A program made the position numbers and the translations under genes. Below are positions 44,364-52,551 of a stretch of DNA of 64,000 bases, one piece after another. The stretch's first letter is position 1, and each line of letters begins with the position of its first letter. The stretch spans positions 1 to 64,000 of the forward strand of contig JAFECT010000003.1 in assembly GCA_018241995.1 (NCBI GenBank). Reading direction: 5' to 3'. The DNA is from Pseudomonadota bacterium (GTDB taxonomy: Bacteria > Pseudomonadota > Alphaproteobacteria > Caulobacterales > Caulobacteraceae). The notes beneath the pieces are model-generated. The model did no database searches and was not told the DNA's origin. It was given only the letters and a program-made list of their open reading frames with translations.

Positions 44364-45419
44364 GTGAACGCCGCAGCGGATTCTGTGGACGACGGCCGGG
44401 CGCCCGAGGAGGCCGCCCGCGATGAGGCTCGCCCGGCGCGGATCTCCGAACCCGCCCTTCGCGACGCCGCCTGGTTCCTGCACGCCATCGACCTGGCTGG
44501 GAGGCAGGCGCGTTTTACCCGCACCAATCGCCAGGCCCTGAGCGCGCAAAGCTTTCTGGATCCCCGTTGGAGCCGCGCCGGCGCGGCGGAAACCGCCCTG
44601 CCGCTGGACGCTCTGGCGGATGCGCCCGAACCCCCGCGGTCGCCCGGGATCATCTGGCACAGCGCCTTCTGCTGCTCGACCCTCATCGCGGCCTGCCTCG
44701 ACAAGCCCGGGAAGGCCCTGGCGCTGAAGGAGCCCATGGCCCTGGTGAACCTGGCCCAGCCGCCGCCGGGCGTGGCCGCCGCTCATCCCCGCCTGGTCCG
44801 CGGCGCCGTGCGCCTGCTCGGCCGCGCGTTCGAGGGCCGCGAGCGGGTTGTGATCAAGCCTTCCAACGCCGCGAACGACCTGATCGAGGCTATGGCGCCC
44901 GCGGCAGGACCGATGCTGTTCCTGCATTCCAACCTGCGCTGGTTCCTGCTGTCGGTGGTGCGCGGGGGCGAGCAGCGGCGCGCCTGGGTGCGTCCGCTCC
45001 TGATCCGGCGCCTCGGCGCCGACGAGTTGCGCCGCCTAGGGCTGGACCTCGCCCTGCTGACCGACCTGGGCGCCGCGGCGCTGCTCTGGCGCCTGCAGAT
45101 GGCGGAGTTCGAGGCGGCGGTCGCGCGCTACGGCCCCGAACGCACCCGCCTGCTGGATTGCGAGACGTTCCTGGCGGCGCCGGAGCGGACGCTCAGCGAA
45201 CTCGACGCCTTCTTCGAGCTGGGCCTGGGTGAGGCGCATGTGCTGGAGACCGTGCGGGGACCCGCCTTCTTCCGCCACGCCAAGAACCCCCGCGCCGCCT
45301 TCGACCTCACCCGCCACCGCCGCGACCTCGCCCTGGCCGAGCAGAGCTTGGGGCAGGATCTGGGGCTGATCATCGACTGGAGCGCCCGCGTCATGGCGGC
45401 GCTTTCAGGACACGCCTGA
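44364..45419 (+). CDS. Sulfotransferase-like P-loop protein
   Basis: A 351-residue soluble protein. WHSAFCCSTLIAACLDKPG resembles the PAPS-binding loop of bacterial sulfotransferases (family form RSGSTLL), VIKPSNAANDL and LFLHSNLRWFLLS follow in the expected order, and the C-terminal LLDCETFLAAPERTLSELDAFFEL fits the family's Y/CExLxxdP-eTl-L region. The usual catalytic basic residue of the loop is Cys here, so activity is uncertain. GTG start with GGGAGG 9 nt upstream. The 156-bp gap before it is AT-rich and probably holds its promoter. Confidence 0.65.
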   Translation: MNAAADSVDDGRAPEEAARDEARPARISEPALRDAAWFLHAIDLAGRQARFTRTNRQALSAQSFLDPRWSRAGAAETALPLDALADAPEPPRSPGIIWHSAFCCSTLIAACLDKPGKALALKEPMALVNLAQPPPGVAAAHPRLVRGAVRLLGRAFEGRERVVIKPSNAANDLIEAMAPAAGPMLFLHSNLRWFLLSVVRGGEQRRAWVRPLLIRRLGADELRRLGLDLALLTDLGAAALLWRLQMAEFEAAVARYGPERTRLLDCETFLAAPERTLSELDAFFELGLGEAHVLETVRGPAFFRHAKNPRAAFDLTRHRRDLALAEQSLGQDLGLIIDWSARVMAALSGHA

Positions 45420-45521
45420 GCGCGAACCGGCGCCGAGGCTGCGACATCGAAGCCACGCGCCCCTTGCAGGCGGGCGCGCAGGCGCCATAGTCGCGCTGGC
45501 GTTCAGGCGCAGGAGGCGTCC

Positions 45522-46097
45522 ATGCAAGACGATGCATTCGGCGGGCCCGCAGAAGCGGTCCACAACAGCGCGCCGTTCTTCATGCCGCTGCCGGCCATCC
45601 TCGTCGTGCTGGCCCTGATCGGGGTGTGGGTGATCTGGCAGTTCCTGGTGCGTCCCGGCATGCTGGCCTCGCGCCGCGTGGCCATCTGGGAAGCGGTGCG
45701 CGACGCCGCCCACCAGGCCGCCCGCGGCGAGGAGCGTGAGGCGGCGCACCGGGTGCTCTACCTGCAGGGCGTGATCCGCGAGAAGGTCGGCCACCTGATC
45801 GCCGGGGGCGAGATGTGCGCGGTGGTGACCGGCGTACGCAAGGCGCTCGACACCCCGCCTAAGCTCGACGTCGCCGCCGCCCAGAAGGCCCAGGCCCAAT
45901 TCGGCGGCCGCTCCATCGTCATCCAGGAAAGCCTCGCCCCCGCGCCGGGCGAGCCGCCCGCCGAGGTCAAGCCCGAAGGCCCCAAGAGCGCCAACGCCGA
46001 GCTGCACAAGGTCGCCCAGGACTTCAAGGCCTACTGGGACAAGCGCGAAGAGCGCCTGCGCGACCTGGAAGACGCCCAGCGCCGCCTCGGCGTCTGA
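45522..46097 (+). CDS. Single-pass membrane hypothetical protein
   Basis: A 191-residue protein: short cytosolic or periplasmic N terminus, one membrane helix (PLPAILVVLALIGVWVIWQFLV, about 23-44), a helical stretch rich in charge (RRVAIWEAVRDAAHQAARGEEREAAHRVLYLQ), and a C-terminal coiled-coil-like EDAQRRL segment. AGGAGG lies 6 nt before the ATG. No family recognised. Confidence 0.65.
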   Translation: MQDDAFGGPAEAVHNSAPFFMPLPAILVVLALIGVWVIWQFLVRPGMLASRRVAIWEAVRDAAHQAARGEEREAAHRVLYLQGVIREKVGHLIAGGEMCAVVTGVRKALDTPPKLDVAAAQKAQAQFGGRSIVIQESLAPAPGEPPAEVKPEGPKSANAELHKVAQDFKAYWDKREERLRDLEDAQRRLGV

Positions 46098-46151
46098 TCT
46101 AAAGGCCAAGCGGCGCTTGCCACCGCGCCCTCGCGCCCCTAGCAACGGGGC

Positions 46152-47156
46152 ATGAAGCTCGCCTCGTTGAAGTCCGGCCGCGACGGCCGTCTCGTGGTCG
46201 TCACCAAGGACCTGTGCTGGTTCACCGACGCCTTCCTGATCGCGCCGACCCTGCAGGCGGCGCTCGACGACTGGGACCGCTGCGAGCCGCTGCTGCGTGG
46301 CCTGGCCGAGAGCCTGGAGCATGGCGCCGCGCCGCGCGGAAGATTTCATGAAAGAGAAGCCGCGGCTCCACTACCGCGCGCCTACCAGTGGGCCGACGGC
46401 TCGGCCTATGTGAATCACGTGGCCCTGGTGCGCCAGGCCCGCGGCGCGGAGATGCCCGAGAGCTTCTGGACTGATCCCTTGATGTACCAGGGCGGCTCTG
46501 ACGGCTTCCTCGGTCCGCGCGACCCGATCCCCCTGGCTGACGAGGCCTGGGGCTGCGACCTGGAGGGGGAGGTCTGCGTCGTCACCGGCGATGTGAAGCA
46601 GGGCTCCAGCCGCGCCGAGGCCCTGGCCCAGGTGCGTCTTGTCGGCCTGGTCAACGACATCTCGCTCAGGAATCTGATTCCCGGCGAGCTGGCCAAAGGC
46701 TTCGGCTTCTTCCAGTCCAAGCCGGCCTCGGCGCTGAGCCCCGTGCTGGTCACGCTGGACGAACTCGGCGCCCAGTGGCGTGATGGCAAGCTGCATGGCC
46801 CCCTGGAGGTGACCCTTAACGGCAAGCCCTTCGGGCGCGCCGATGCGGGCGTGGACATGACTTTCGACTTCGGGACCCTGGTGGCGCACGCGGCCAAGAC
46901 GCGCGATCTCGGCGCGGGGACCATCATCGGCTCGGGCACGGTGTCGAACCGTGACGCGGACGGCGGGCCGGGCAAGCCGATTTCCGAAGGCGGATTAGGC
47001 TACTCCTGCATCGCCGAGGTGCGCACCATCGAGACCATCCTGCGCGGCAAGCCCGAGACCTCGTTCCTGAAGGCCGGCGACACGGTGCGCATCGAGATGA
47101 ACGACCCGTCGGGCCATTCGATCTTCGGCGCCATCGAACAGACGGTCGGCGCCTAG
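46152..47156 (+). CDS. Fumarylacetoacetate hydrolase family protein
   Basis: A 334-residue enzyme of the FAH fold. Metal and active-site pattern: DLEGEVCVVTGDV, GLVNDISLRNLIPGELAKGFGFFQSKPASAL and TIIGSGTVSNRDADGGPG. With hpd and hmgA nearby it most likely performs the last step of tyrosine degradation, splitting fumarylacetoacetate into fumarate and acetoacetate. It is shorter than animal FAH. Maleylacetoacetate isomerase (maiA) is not found in the window. The stop overlaps the convergent membrane gene by 4 bp. Confidence 0.88.
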   Translation: MKLASLKSGRDGRLVVVTKDLCWFTDAFLIAPTLQAALDDWDRCEPLLRGLAESLEHGAAPRGRFHEREAAAPLPRAYQWADGSAYVNHVALVRQARGAEMPESFWTDPLMYQGGSDGFLGPRDPIPLADEAWGCDLEGEVCVVTGDVKQGSSRAEALAQVRLVGLVNDISLRNLIPGELAKGFGFFQSKPASALSPVLVTLDELGAQWRDGKLHGPLEVTLNGKPFGRADAGVDMTFDFGTLVAHAAKTRDLGAGTIIGSGTVSNRDADGGPGKPISEGGLGYSCIAEVRTIETILRGKPETSFLKAGDTVRIEMNDPSGHSIFGAIEQTVGA

Positions 47157-47557
47157 TCGCGCGGGCGGCGCTCGATCCGCACCTTGAAACGGGCTCCGCC
47201 GGTGCTCTTCGCGTCAGGCCCATCGATGACGCTGGTCGCGACCCAGCTGACCAGGCCGGTGACGATGGCGGCCAGGATCGCGGCCCAGAAGCCGTCGATC
47301 ACGAAGCCCTTCAGGATCAGGCTGACCAGCCCCAGCATGGCCGCGTTCACCACCAGCAGGAACAGGCCCATGGTGATCAGGGTGAAGGGCAGGGTCAGGA
47401 TCACCAGGACCGGTCGCACGATGGCGTTGACCACGCCCAGCAGCACGGCCGCGGCGATCAGCACGCCGAAGCTCGACACATGGATGCCCGGCACGATCAC
47501 CGAGGCCAGATAGAGCCCCAGCGCCGACACCATGGCTTTCAGAATAAAGCGGACCAT
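47153..47557 (-). CDS. YvlD/phage-holin-4-like membrane protein
   Basis: A 134-residue protein with four hydrophobic helices in the pattern LLGVVNAIVRPVLVILTLPFTLITMGLFLLVVNAAML, typical of the YvlD family often labelled phage holin family. It is a chromosomal envelope protein, not part of a prophage here. The C-terminal tail is basic and soluble. It stands alone. Confidence 0.82.
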   Translation of the reverse strand: MVRFILKAMVSALGLYLASVIVPGIHVSSFGVLIAAAVLLGVVNAIVRPVLVILTLPFTLITMGLFLLVVNAAMLGLVSLILKGFVIDGFWAAILAAIVTGLVSWVATSVIDGPDAKSTGGARFKVRIERRPRD

Positions 47558-47624
47558 CTGCCGTTCCTCGTGACGCCCGACCCAAGATGTGGCGATCCGG
47601 CGCGCGGAAGTCGAGAGGCGCCCG

Positions 47625-47652
47625 TTGACCCCGAAAGCTTCGTCGCTAGATT
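47625..47652 (+). promoter_or_regulatory. Housekeeping promoter of tRNA-Leu
   Basis: TTGACCC, a 13-nt spacer and GCTAGATT match the alphaproteobacterial housekeeping consensus TTGACGS-N10-14-GCTANAWC closely. It lies 35 bp upstream of the mature tRNA 5' end, so the transcript would carry a short leader. Confidence 0.7.
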
Positions 47653-47687
47653 GCCCCGCTCCCGCCGATCCCGAGCGCAGGCTCAGG

Positions 47688-47773
47688 GCCCCAGTGGCGA
47701 AATGGTAGACGCGGCAGACTCAAAATCTGCTTTCTGCAAGGAAGTGCTGGTTCGAGTCCGGCCTGGGGCACCA
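47688..47773 (+). tRNA. tRNA-Leu (anticodon CAA)
   Basis: An 86-nt class II tRNA with encoded CCA. Acceptor GCCCCAG pairs with CTGGGGC, discriminator A. Anticodon stem GCAGA / TCTGC encloses loop CTCAAAA, anticodon CAA at 47721-47723 reading UUG. The long variable arm (TTTCTGCAAGGAAG) and GGTTCGAGTCC T-arm fit leucine tRNA. Confidence 0.97.
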
Positions 47774-47882
47774 ATCTCCGAGCGGCAGCCATGGGCGCGC
47801 GCCCTGGCGTGACGCCATCGCCAGGCGAAGCACTCCGCGGAAATCGCGTCTGCGCGCTCCGGGCGACAGTCGAAACGAGGCG

Positions 47883-48350
47883 CTATTTGGGGCGCTCGAA
47901 AGTCACCGACGCGATGCCGTCGATGTCCGAAGCACTGGGCGGGCTGTAGCTGATCACGATGCGCGGCGAGGCCCAGCGGCTGGCGACCTTGTGGTCGAAC
48001 GTGAGGTTCAGGGCTTTGGCGGTCTTGTCGACGATCCCCTGGACGTCAGGATGGGCCAGGATCTCGCGGCCGACGCCGACGGAGCACTGTCCGTTCGAGT
48101 AGGAGTAGTAGAGCGCTGCAAGGCCGTTGCGGTTGAAGCGGCGCCCGTAGAGACCCATCATGTCCTTCTGATAGCCCTCGCGATCGGCGATGTTGGCGGC
48201 GAGCCTTTGAAGGTCCTGCTCGCCGTAGCCCTGCGGGTTGAGGACGAGCGCGGTGCAGACCGCGGCGCTCTTCGTGAAGAACTGCTCCTCGTCAGACTGC
48301 GGTTGAGCGGCGGCGGCGGCGAGAACAGGCAGGAGGACGAGCAGCGACAT
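47883..48350 (-). CDS. Exported hypothetical protein
   Basis: A 155-residue protein with a short signal peptide (MSLLVLLPVLAAAAAQ) and a soluble domain with two cysteines (AVCTALVL and GQCSVGVG) that could form a disulfide. YGRRFNRNGLAALYYSYSNG and ASPRIVISYSPP are the best conserved-looking parts. No family recognised. The 225 bp upstream contain only a CGGAAATG / CATTTCCG inverted repeat (48500-48530). Confidence 0.6.
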   Translation of the reverse strand: MSLLVLLPVLAAAAAQPQSDEEQFFTKSAAVCTALVLNPQGYGEQDLQRLAANIADREGYQKDMMGLYGRRFNRNGLAALYYSYSNGQCSVGVGREILAHPDVQGIVDKTAKALNLTFDHKVASRWASPRIVISYSPPSASDIDGIASVTFERPK

Positions 48351-48575
48351 GAGGCCTCAGGAAGCGTGACTGGCCGTCCAGGATGCTTCGGAAACCCTTC
48401 GCATGGCAATACCGGCGGTCGACCTGGGCTGGGACATCTGGCTCTGCGTGGATGCCAGGCCGACGCCCAGAGCTACGCCCGCTGCGGCCTATAACGCCGC
48501 GGAAATGCCGGGCGAGGATCGACATTTCCGGTCCTGGCCAGCCATGAGACCCTCGCCCGAAGCCGCGACGATGCG

Positions 48576-50555
48576 CTATGCGGCGGTGGCGGCGGCGTGC
48601 TCCCGTGCGCTCTCCTGCCGTGGCGGGGCCAGGGTCCGACCGGCCAGGGTTCCTTCCAGGATCGCCTCGGTCACGCGGCGCGGCGCGACGCAGTCGCCGA
48701 CGCGCAGGATCCTGGGCGCCAGGCCGATGAGGCTCTTGGCCAGGGCGTCCTCGGGCTCCTCGCCCAGGCTGAGCACGACTGTGCGGGCGCGGATGGCCCG
48801 CTCTCCCGAAGCATCGCGCAGGGAGATCGAACCGCCTTGCGCCTTCAGCACGGTGGTGTTGGGAAGCAGGCTGACCCCCAGGCGTTCCAGGCGCTGCAGC
48901 AGCAGCGCGCGCTCGTCCAGCGGCGCGTCGTCGGCAATCTCGCCCGTGGCCTCCACAAGCGAGACCTGAAGGCCGCGCTCGGCGAGGAGCTCCGCCGTTT
49001 CGGCGCCCGAGCATCCCCCGCCGACCACCACCACGGGCCCGTGCACCGCGTGCGGCGCGGCGAGCGCCTCGACGGCGGGCATGACGATCATTTCCGGCGA
49101 GGAGGGCCACGGCGAGGGGCGGGGCCGCGCGCCGGTGGCAAGGATGACTGTGTCGGGGTTGGCGTTACGCACCGTCTCCGGGCCGGCCTCTACGCCTGTC
49201 AGAATCCGCACTCCGGCCATGCGCACGGACCAGGCGAGACGGCGCCGCAACTCGTCCCAGCCCGGCCGGTGGGGCGGGGCTGCCGCTGCGAACAGGGCGC
49301 CGCCGAGTTGGTCCGAGCGCTCGAGCAGCGCTACCTCGTGGCCGGCGCGCGCGGCCGCGGCCGCGGCGGCCATTCCGCCCGGCCCGCCGCCGATGACCAT
49401 CACGCGCTTGCGCCCCTTGACCGGCGGCGCCGAGGCGAACTCGGCCTCGCGCCCCGCCTCCGGATTGACGAGGCACCAGGCGTCCTGCTGGGCGAACAGG
49501 CGGCTGATGCAGCCTTCGTTACAGGCGATGCACTTGTTGATCGCCGCCAGGGCGCCGGCTTCGGCCTTCGCCGGCCAGTCCGGGTCGGCCAGCAGGGGAC
49601 GGCCCAGGGCGATGAAGTCGGCCACGCCATAGGCGAGCAGCTCCTCTGCCAGCTCCGGGTGGCGGATCTTGTCGACGGCGATGACCGGGATGCTCACGGC
49701 CGAGCGCACCCGCTCCGCCAGGCGCACGAGCGGCGCGTCGGGCAGGCTCATGGGCGAGATCATCCGGCCGGTGGCGTATGAGCCGTAGGCCCCGGCCGAG
49801 ATGTGCACGGCCGCGACGCCTGCCGTCTCCAGACGACGGCAAATCCGCACCGTGTCCTCGATGGTCAGGCCGTCGGGCGTCATTTCCTCGCCGGACAGGC
49901 GCACGGTGATCGGGAAGTCGGGGCCGGTGGCTGCGCGGACCGAGGCCAGCACCTCCAGCAGGAACCGCATCCGCTGCTCGAGCGGGCCGCCGTACCCGTC
50001 GGTTCGGGCGTTGCTGGAGGCTGAGAGGAACTGGGTGATCAGATAGCCGTGCGCGCCGTGCACCTCGACGAAGTCGCAGCCGGCCTGCATGGCGCGGCGG
50101 GCGGCCTGACCGAAGCTTTGGACGATGCGCGCGATCTCGCCCTCGTCGAGCGCGCGGGGCATCTCCTGGCCGAGCGGGCAGGGGATCGGCGAAGGGGCGA
50201 CGGGCTGCTGGCCGCTGACGGCCGAGAGGCACTGGCGCCCGGCGTGGAACAGCTGCGGGCCGATCCTGGCGCCGTGCCGGTGCGCGGCCTTGACCAGCCG
50301 CTTCAGGGCGGGGACCACATGATCGTCGTGCAGGCCGAGCTGGCGCACAAAGCCCTTGCCCTCGGGCGAGACATAGCTTGCCTCCAGCACGATGGCGGCG
50401 ACGCCGCCCTTGGCCACCCGCTCGATGTGCGCCTCGTACCGCGCGGTCGCGGCCCCGTCCGGCGTGGCCCAGTTGCGCACCATGGGGGCCATGATCAGGC
50501 GGTTCTTGAGGCGCAACGTCCCGATGGCGCCCGGCTCGAACAGATGCTGGAACAT
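48576..50555 (-). CDS. NADH:flavin oxidoreductase / 2,4-dienoyl-CoA reductase-type flavoprotein
   Basis: A 659-residue protein with the FadH/trimethylamine-dehydrogenase layout. An FMN-binding old-yellow-enzyme TIM barrel (about 1-335: LKNRLIMAPMVRNWA, FVEVHGAHGYLITQFLS) is followed by a 4Fe-4S motif CIACNEGCISRLFAQQDAWC, then FAD and NAD domains (VIGGGPGGMAAAAAAARAGHE; VVVGGGCSGAETAELLAERG). It reduces enoyl- or dienoyl-type substrates using NAD(P)H; the natural substrate is unknown. GGGAGG lies 5 nt before the ATG at 50555. Confidence 0.92.
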   Translation of the reverse strand: MFQHLFEPGAIGTLRLKNRLIMAPMVRNWATPDGAATARYEAHIERVAKGGVAAIVLEASYVSPEGKGFVRQLGLHDDHVVPALKRLVKAAHRHGARIGPQLFHAGRQCLSAVSGQQPVAPSPIPCPLGQEMPRALDEGEIARIVQSFGQAARRAMQAGCDFVEVHGAHGYLITQFLSASSNARTDGYGGPLEQRMRFLLEVLASVRAATGPDFPITVRLSGEEMTPDGLTIEDTVRICRRLETAGVAAVHISAGAYGSYATGRMISPMSLPDAPLVRLAERVRSAVSIPVIAVDKIRHPELAEELLAYGVADFIALGRPLLADPDWPAKAEAGALAAINKCIACNEGCISRLFAQQDAWCLVNPEAGREAEFASAPPVKGRKRVMVIGGGPGGMAAAAAAARAGHEVALLERSDQLGGALFAAAAPPHRPGWDELRRRLAWSVRMAGVRILTGVEAGPETVRNANPDTVILATGARPRPSPWPSSPEMIVMPAVEALAAPHAVHGPVVVVGGGCSGAETAELLAERGLQVSLVEATGEIADDAPLDERALLLQRLERLGVSLLPNTTVLKAQGGSISLRDASGERAIRARTVVLSLGEEPEDALAKSLIGLAPRILRVGDCVAPRRVTEAILEGTLAGRTLAPPRQESAREHAAATAA

Positions 50556-50732
50556 CACGACCTCCCTCGAAGCGCAGCTCACGCAGGTCTCTCAAGAGGT
50601 CGCGCACGACCCGAGGCCCCGAGCACACATGCCGGGCGATGCTGGACGACGGGCAGGCGCGCGGCCTTGATCCGCCTCAAGGCCACGATCGTGAACCGGC
50701 GTGAGCATGCGCGAGCCAACAGGGAGCGCGCC

Positions 50733-51173
50733 ATGATGAGCGGCCTCACCGTCTTCGACTCGACGATCCAGGAAACCAACGGCTGGCTCAACGACATCCA
50801 GACTTTGCTGATCAACGCCGACCGCCGGCAGGCCTACGAGGCCGTCCGGGCGGTGCTGCACACGCTCCGCGACCGGCTGACGGCGGAGTCGGCGGTGCAC
50901 CTGTCGGCCCAATTGCCGATGCTGCTGCGCGGTCTCTATTTCGAAGGTTGGAAGCCTTCGCACACGCCGACCGACGAACGAAGCGCCGAAGCCTTCATCG
51001 ACGCCGTGGCCAAACGCCTGCCCGCCGGCTTTGCAGGCTCGGTCGAGGACGCCGTCCGGGCCGTGTTCGAAATCGCCTGGGCCCGCCTGGGAGAAGGGGA
51101 GGCCCAGAAGATCATGAGGCAGCTGCCGCGCCCCATCCTCGAACTCTGGCCCGCGGTGCTCTGGGCGACCTGA
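50733..51173 (+). CDS. DUF2267 domain-containing protein
   Basis: A 146-residue soluble protein matching the DUF2267 pattern over its whole length: FDSTIQETNGWLNDIQ, AYEAVRAVLHTLRDRLTAESAVHLSAQLPMLLRGLYFEGW and EDAVRAVFEIAWARLGEGEAQKIMRQLP. Such proteins often accompany stress and poly-beta-hydroxy or CBS-domain genes; the role is unknown. GGGAG 7 nt upstream selects the ATG at 50733. Divergent from the flavoprotein; the long frame upstream is antisense to it. Confidence 0.88.
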   Translation: MMSGLTVFDSTIQETNGWLNDIQTLLINADRRQAYEAVRAVLHTLRDRLTAESAVHLSAQLPMLLRGLYFEGWKPSHTPTDERSAEAFIDAVAKRLPAGFAGSVEDAVRAVFEIAWARLGEGEAQKIMRQLPRPILELWPAVLWAT

Positions 51174-51191
51174 GCGGACCTCGTTCAATCC

Positions 51192-51434
51192 CTATTGCGC
51201 ATCCGGCCGGCGCTTGTCCGACAGCCAGGTGCGCTTGGCCGATCTCGGCAGGGCCACCAGGTGGGCGCCGAACACCACCGCGATCATCGCTGCGGCCAGG
51301 GTCAGCATGAAGATCGGAATGCCCGCGGTGATGGCGAAACGCGACGGCCCTGCCGCCACGTCGGTCCACAGGAATACGATCAGGACGACGCCCACGGCGG
51401 CGATCAGGAAACCCAAGAGTCTGACATGGAGCAT
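51192..51434 (-). CDS. Small two-helix membrane protein
   Basis: An 80-residue protein with two hydrophobic helices (LLGFLIAAVGVVLIVFLW and GIPIFMLTLAAAMIAVVFGA) and a basic C-terminal tail (LPRSAKRTWLSDKRRP). GGAGAAG lies 8 nt before the ATG at 51434. Function not recognised. Confidence 0.65.
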   Translation of the reverse strand: MLHVRLLGFLIAAVGVVLIVFLWTDVAAGPSRFAITAGIPIFMLTLAAAMIAVVFGAHLVALPRSAKRTWLSDKRRPDAQ

Positions 51435-51610
51435 GGCGGCTTCTCCGAAGATGGGCCGAGAGTGCCGATGTTGCGCTCGCTGCGCCTTGCGCAGGATCAA
51501 GGCTTGCGGGCCGGATGAAGCCGTTGACGAGGATCAAGGAGGTCGGGGCGCCCGCGACGCAGGGTTCGGGCTCCGCCGCCCGATGCGGCCTTACGGATCG
51601 GAGATCGACC

Positions 51611-52450
51611 GTGACGTTCAAGCACCTGATTCTCGCGAGTTCAGCCGCCCTCGCCATCGCCTGGCCGGCGACGACCGAAGCCTCCGCTGCAGCCGACCAG
51701 CAGCCCGTCGACACGCAGCACCAGCAACAGACCCCGCCGCCCAAAGGCAAGGGCGGGCCTCAGGGCCAGCACGGGCCGCAGGGTCCACAGGGTCGGGCGG
51801 GCGGACAGCACGGCGGGCCAGGCTCCCAGGGCGGCCAGCATGGCCAGGGCGGTGGCGGTCAGACTTCTGGCGGCCAAAGCTCTGGCGGCCGGACCAGCGG
51901 TCGGGGCCAGCACGGCCCGACCGGGCCTGCGGGCTCGACCGGCGGTCAGGGGCACGCGCCGTCCGGCGGCGCCGGCTACGGCGCTGGCGGCCATGGCCCG
52001 CAACCGCTTGGTCCCCTGCCCGGCGCGCAAGGCTCGCATCCATCCGGTCTCAGCGGCTGGAGCCGTGGCCGGCGCGGCCCCGAGCGCGACCGCAACGCCG
52101 GTCAGTGGCGCCAGCACAACCCCGGCTGGGACCGCAGCTCCCCATGGAAGCGCGACCGTGACTGGTGGAAGACGTCGCCCGCGTTCCGCCTCTATCACGG
52201 CCCGCGGCTGCACTATCTGTTCATCCCCATGTGGGGCTACGTGCAGATGCCCAGCGCCTACTGGGGCCATCATTGGCGCCCGGGTGAATATCTGCCGCGC
52301 TGGTTCTGGCGCTATCGGGTGAGCAACTACTGGACCTATGGCCTGCCGGCCCCGCCGCCCGGCTGCGCCTGGCTTTGGGTGGACCACGACATCGCCCTCG
52401 TCGACCTGTCCGACGGCTACATTGTCGACATGGTCTACAACGTCTGGTGA
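51611..52450 (+). CDS. RcnB-family protein with collagen-like glycine-rich region
   Basis: A 279-residue exported protein: signal peptide (residues 1-27), Gln/Pro-rich linker, a glycine-rich region with collagen-like G-P-Q-G-x triplets and GGQH repeats (about 42-160), a Trp/Arg-rich segment (SPWKRDRDWW) and a C-terminal RcnB-type domain (RVSNYWTYGLPAPPPGCAWLWVDHDIALVDLSDGYIVDMVYNVW). RcnB-like proteins act in periplasmic metal balance in some bacteria, but the domain is broad. GTG start with GGAG 8 nt upstream. A strong hairpin follows. Confidence 0.8.
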   Translation: MTFKHLILASSAALAIAWPATTEASAAADQQPVDTQHQQQTPPPKGKGGPQGQHGPQGPQGRAGGQHGGPGSQGGQHGQGGGGQTSGGQSSGGRTSGRGQHGPTGPAGSTGGQGHAPSGGAGYGAGGHGPQPLGPLPGAQGSHPSGLSGWSRGRRGPERDRNAGQWRQHNPGWDRSSPWKRDRDWWKTSPAFRLYHGPRLHYLFIPMWGYVQMPSAYWGHHWRPGEYLPRWFWRYRVSNYWTYGLPAPPPGCAWLWVDHDIALVDLSDGYIVDMVYNVW

Positions 52451-52478
52451 GGCTGCGGCCGCCCTAGAGTCTTTCCCT

Positions 52479-52504
52479 GAGGGCCGGACGCAAGTCCGGC
52501 CCTC
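52479..52504. terminator. Strong hairpin after the RcnB-like gene
   Basis: An 11-bp perfect stem (GAGGGCCGGAC / GTCCGGCCCTC) with a GCAA tetraloop, between convergent genes ending at 52450 and 52552. Only ATTGG follows, so it may end transcription of either strand inefficiently or protect the 3' end. Confidence 0.6.
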
Positions 52505-52551
52505 ATTGGCCTGTGGATGGCGCCATCGAGGCGGGCGGCGCGCCCGGGCCG

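Noticed and set aside
47153..47557. Phage holin-like gene as sign of a prophage
   Set aside because: The YvlD-type protein is chromosomal in many bacteria and no phage genes, integrase or attachment repeats are nearby, even though a tRNA lies next to it.
47791..47835. GC hairpins after the tRNA as terminator
   Set aside because: GGGCGCGCGCCC and CCTGGCG/CGCCAGG are palindromic but have no T-run and such sequences are common in this DNA.
47688..47882. tRNA-Leu as an integration site for a mobile element
   Set aside because: No repeat of the tRNA 3' end and no integrase in the following 16 kb.
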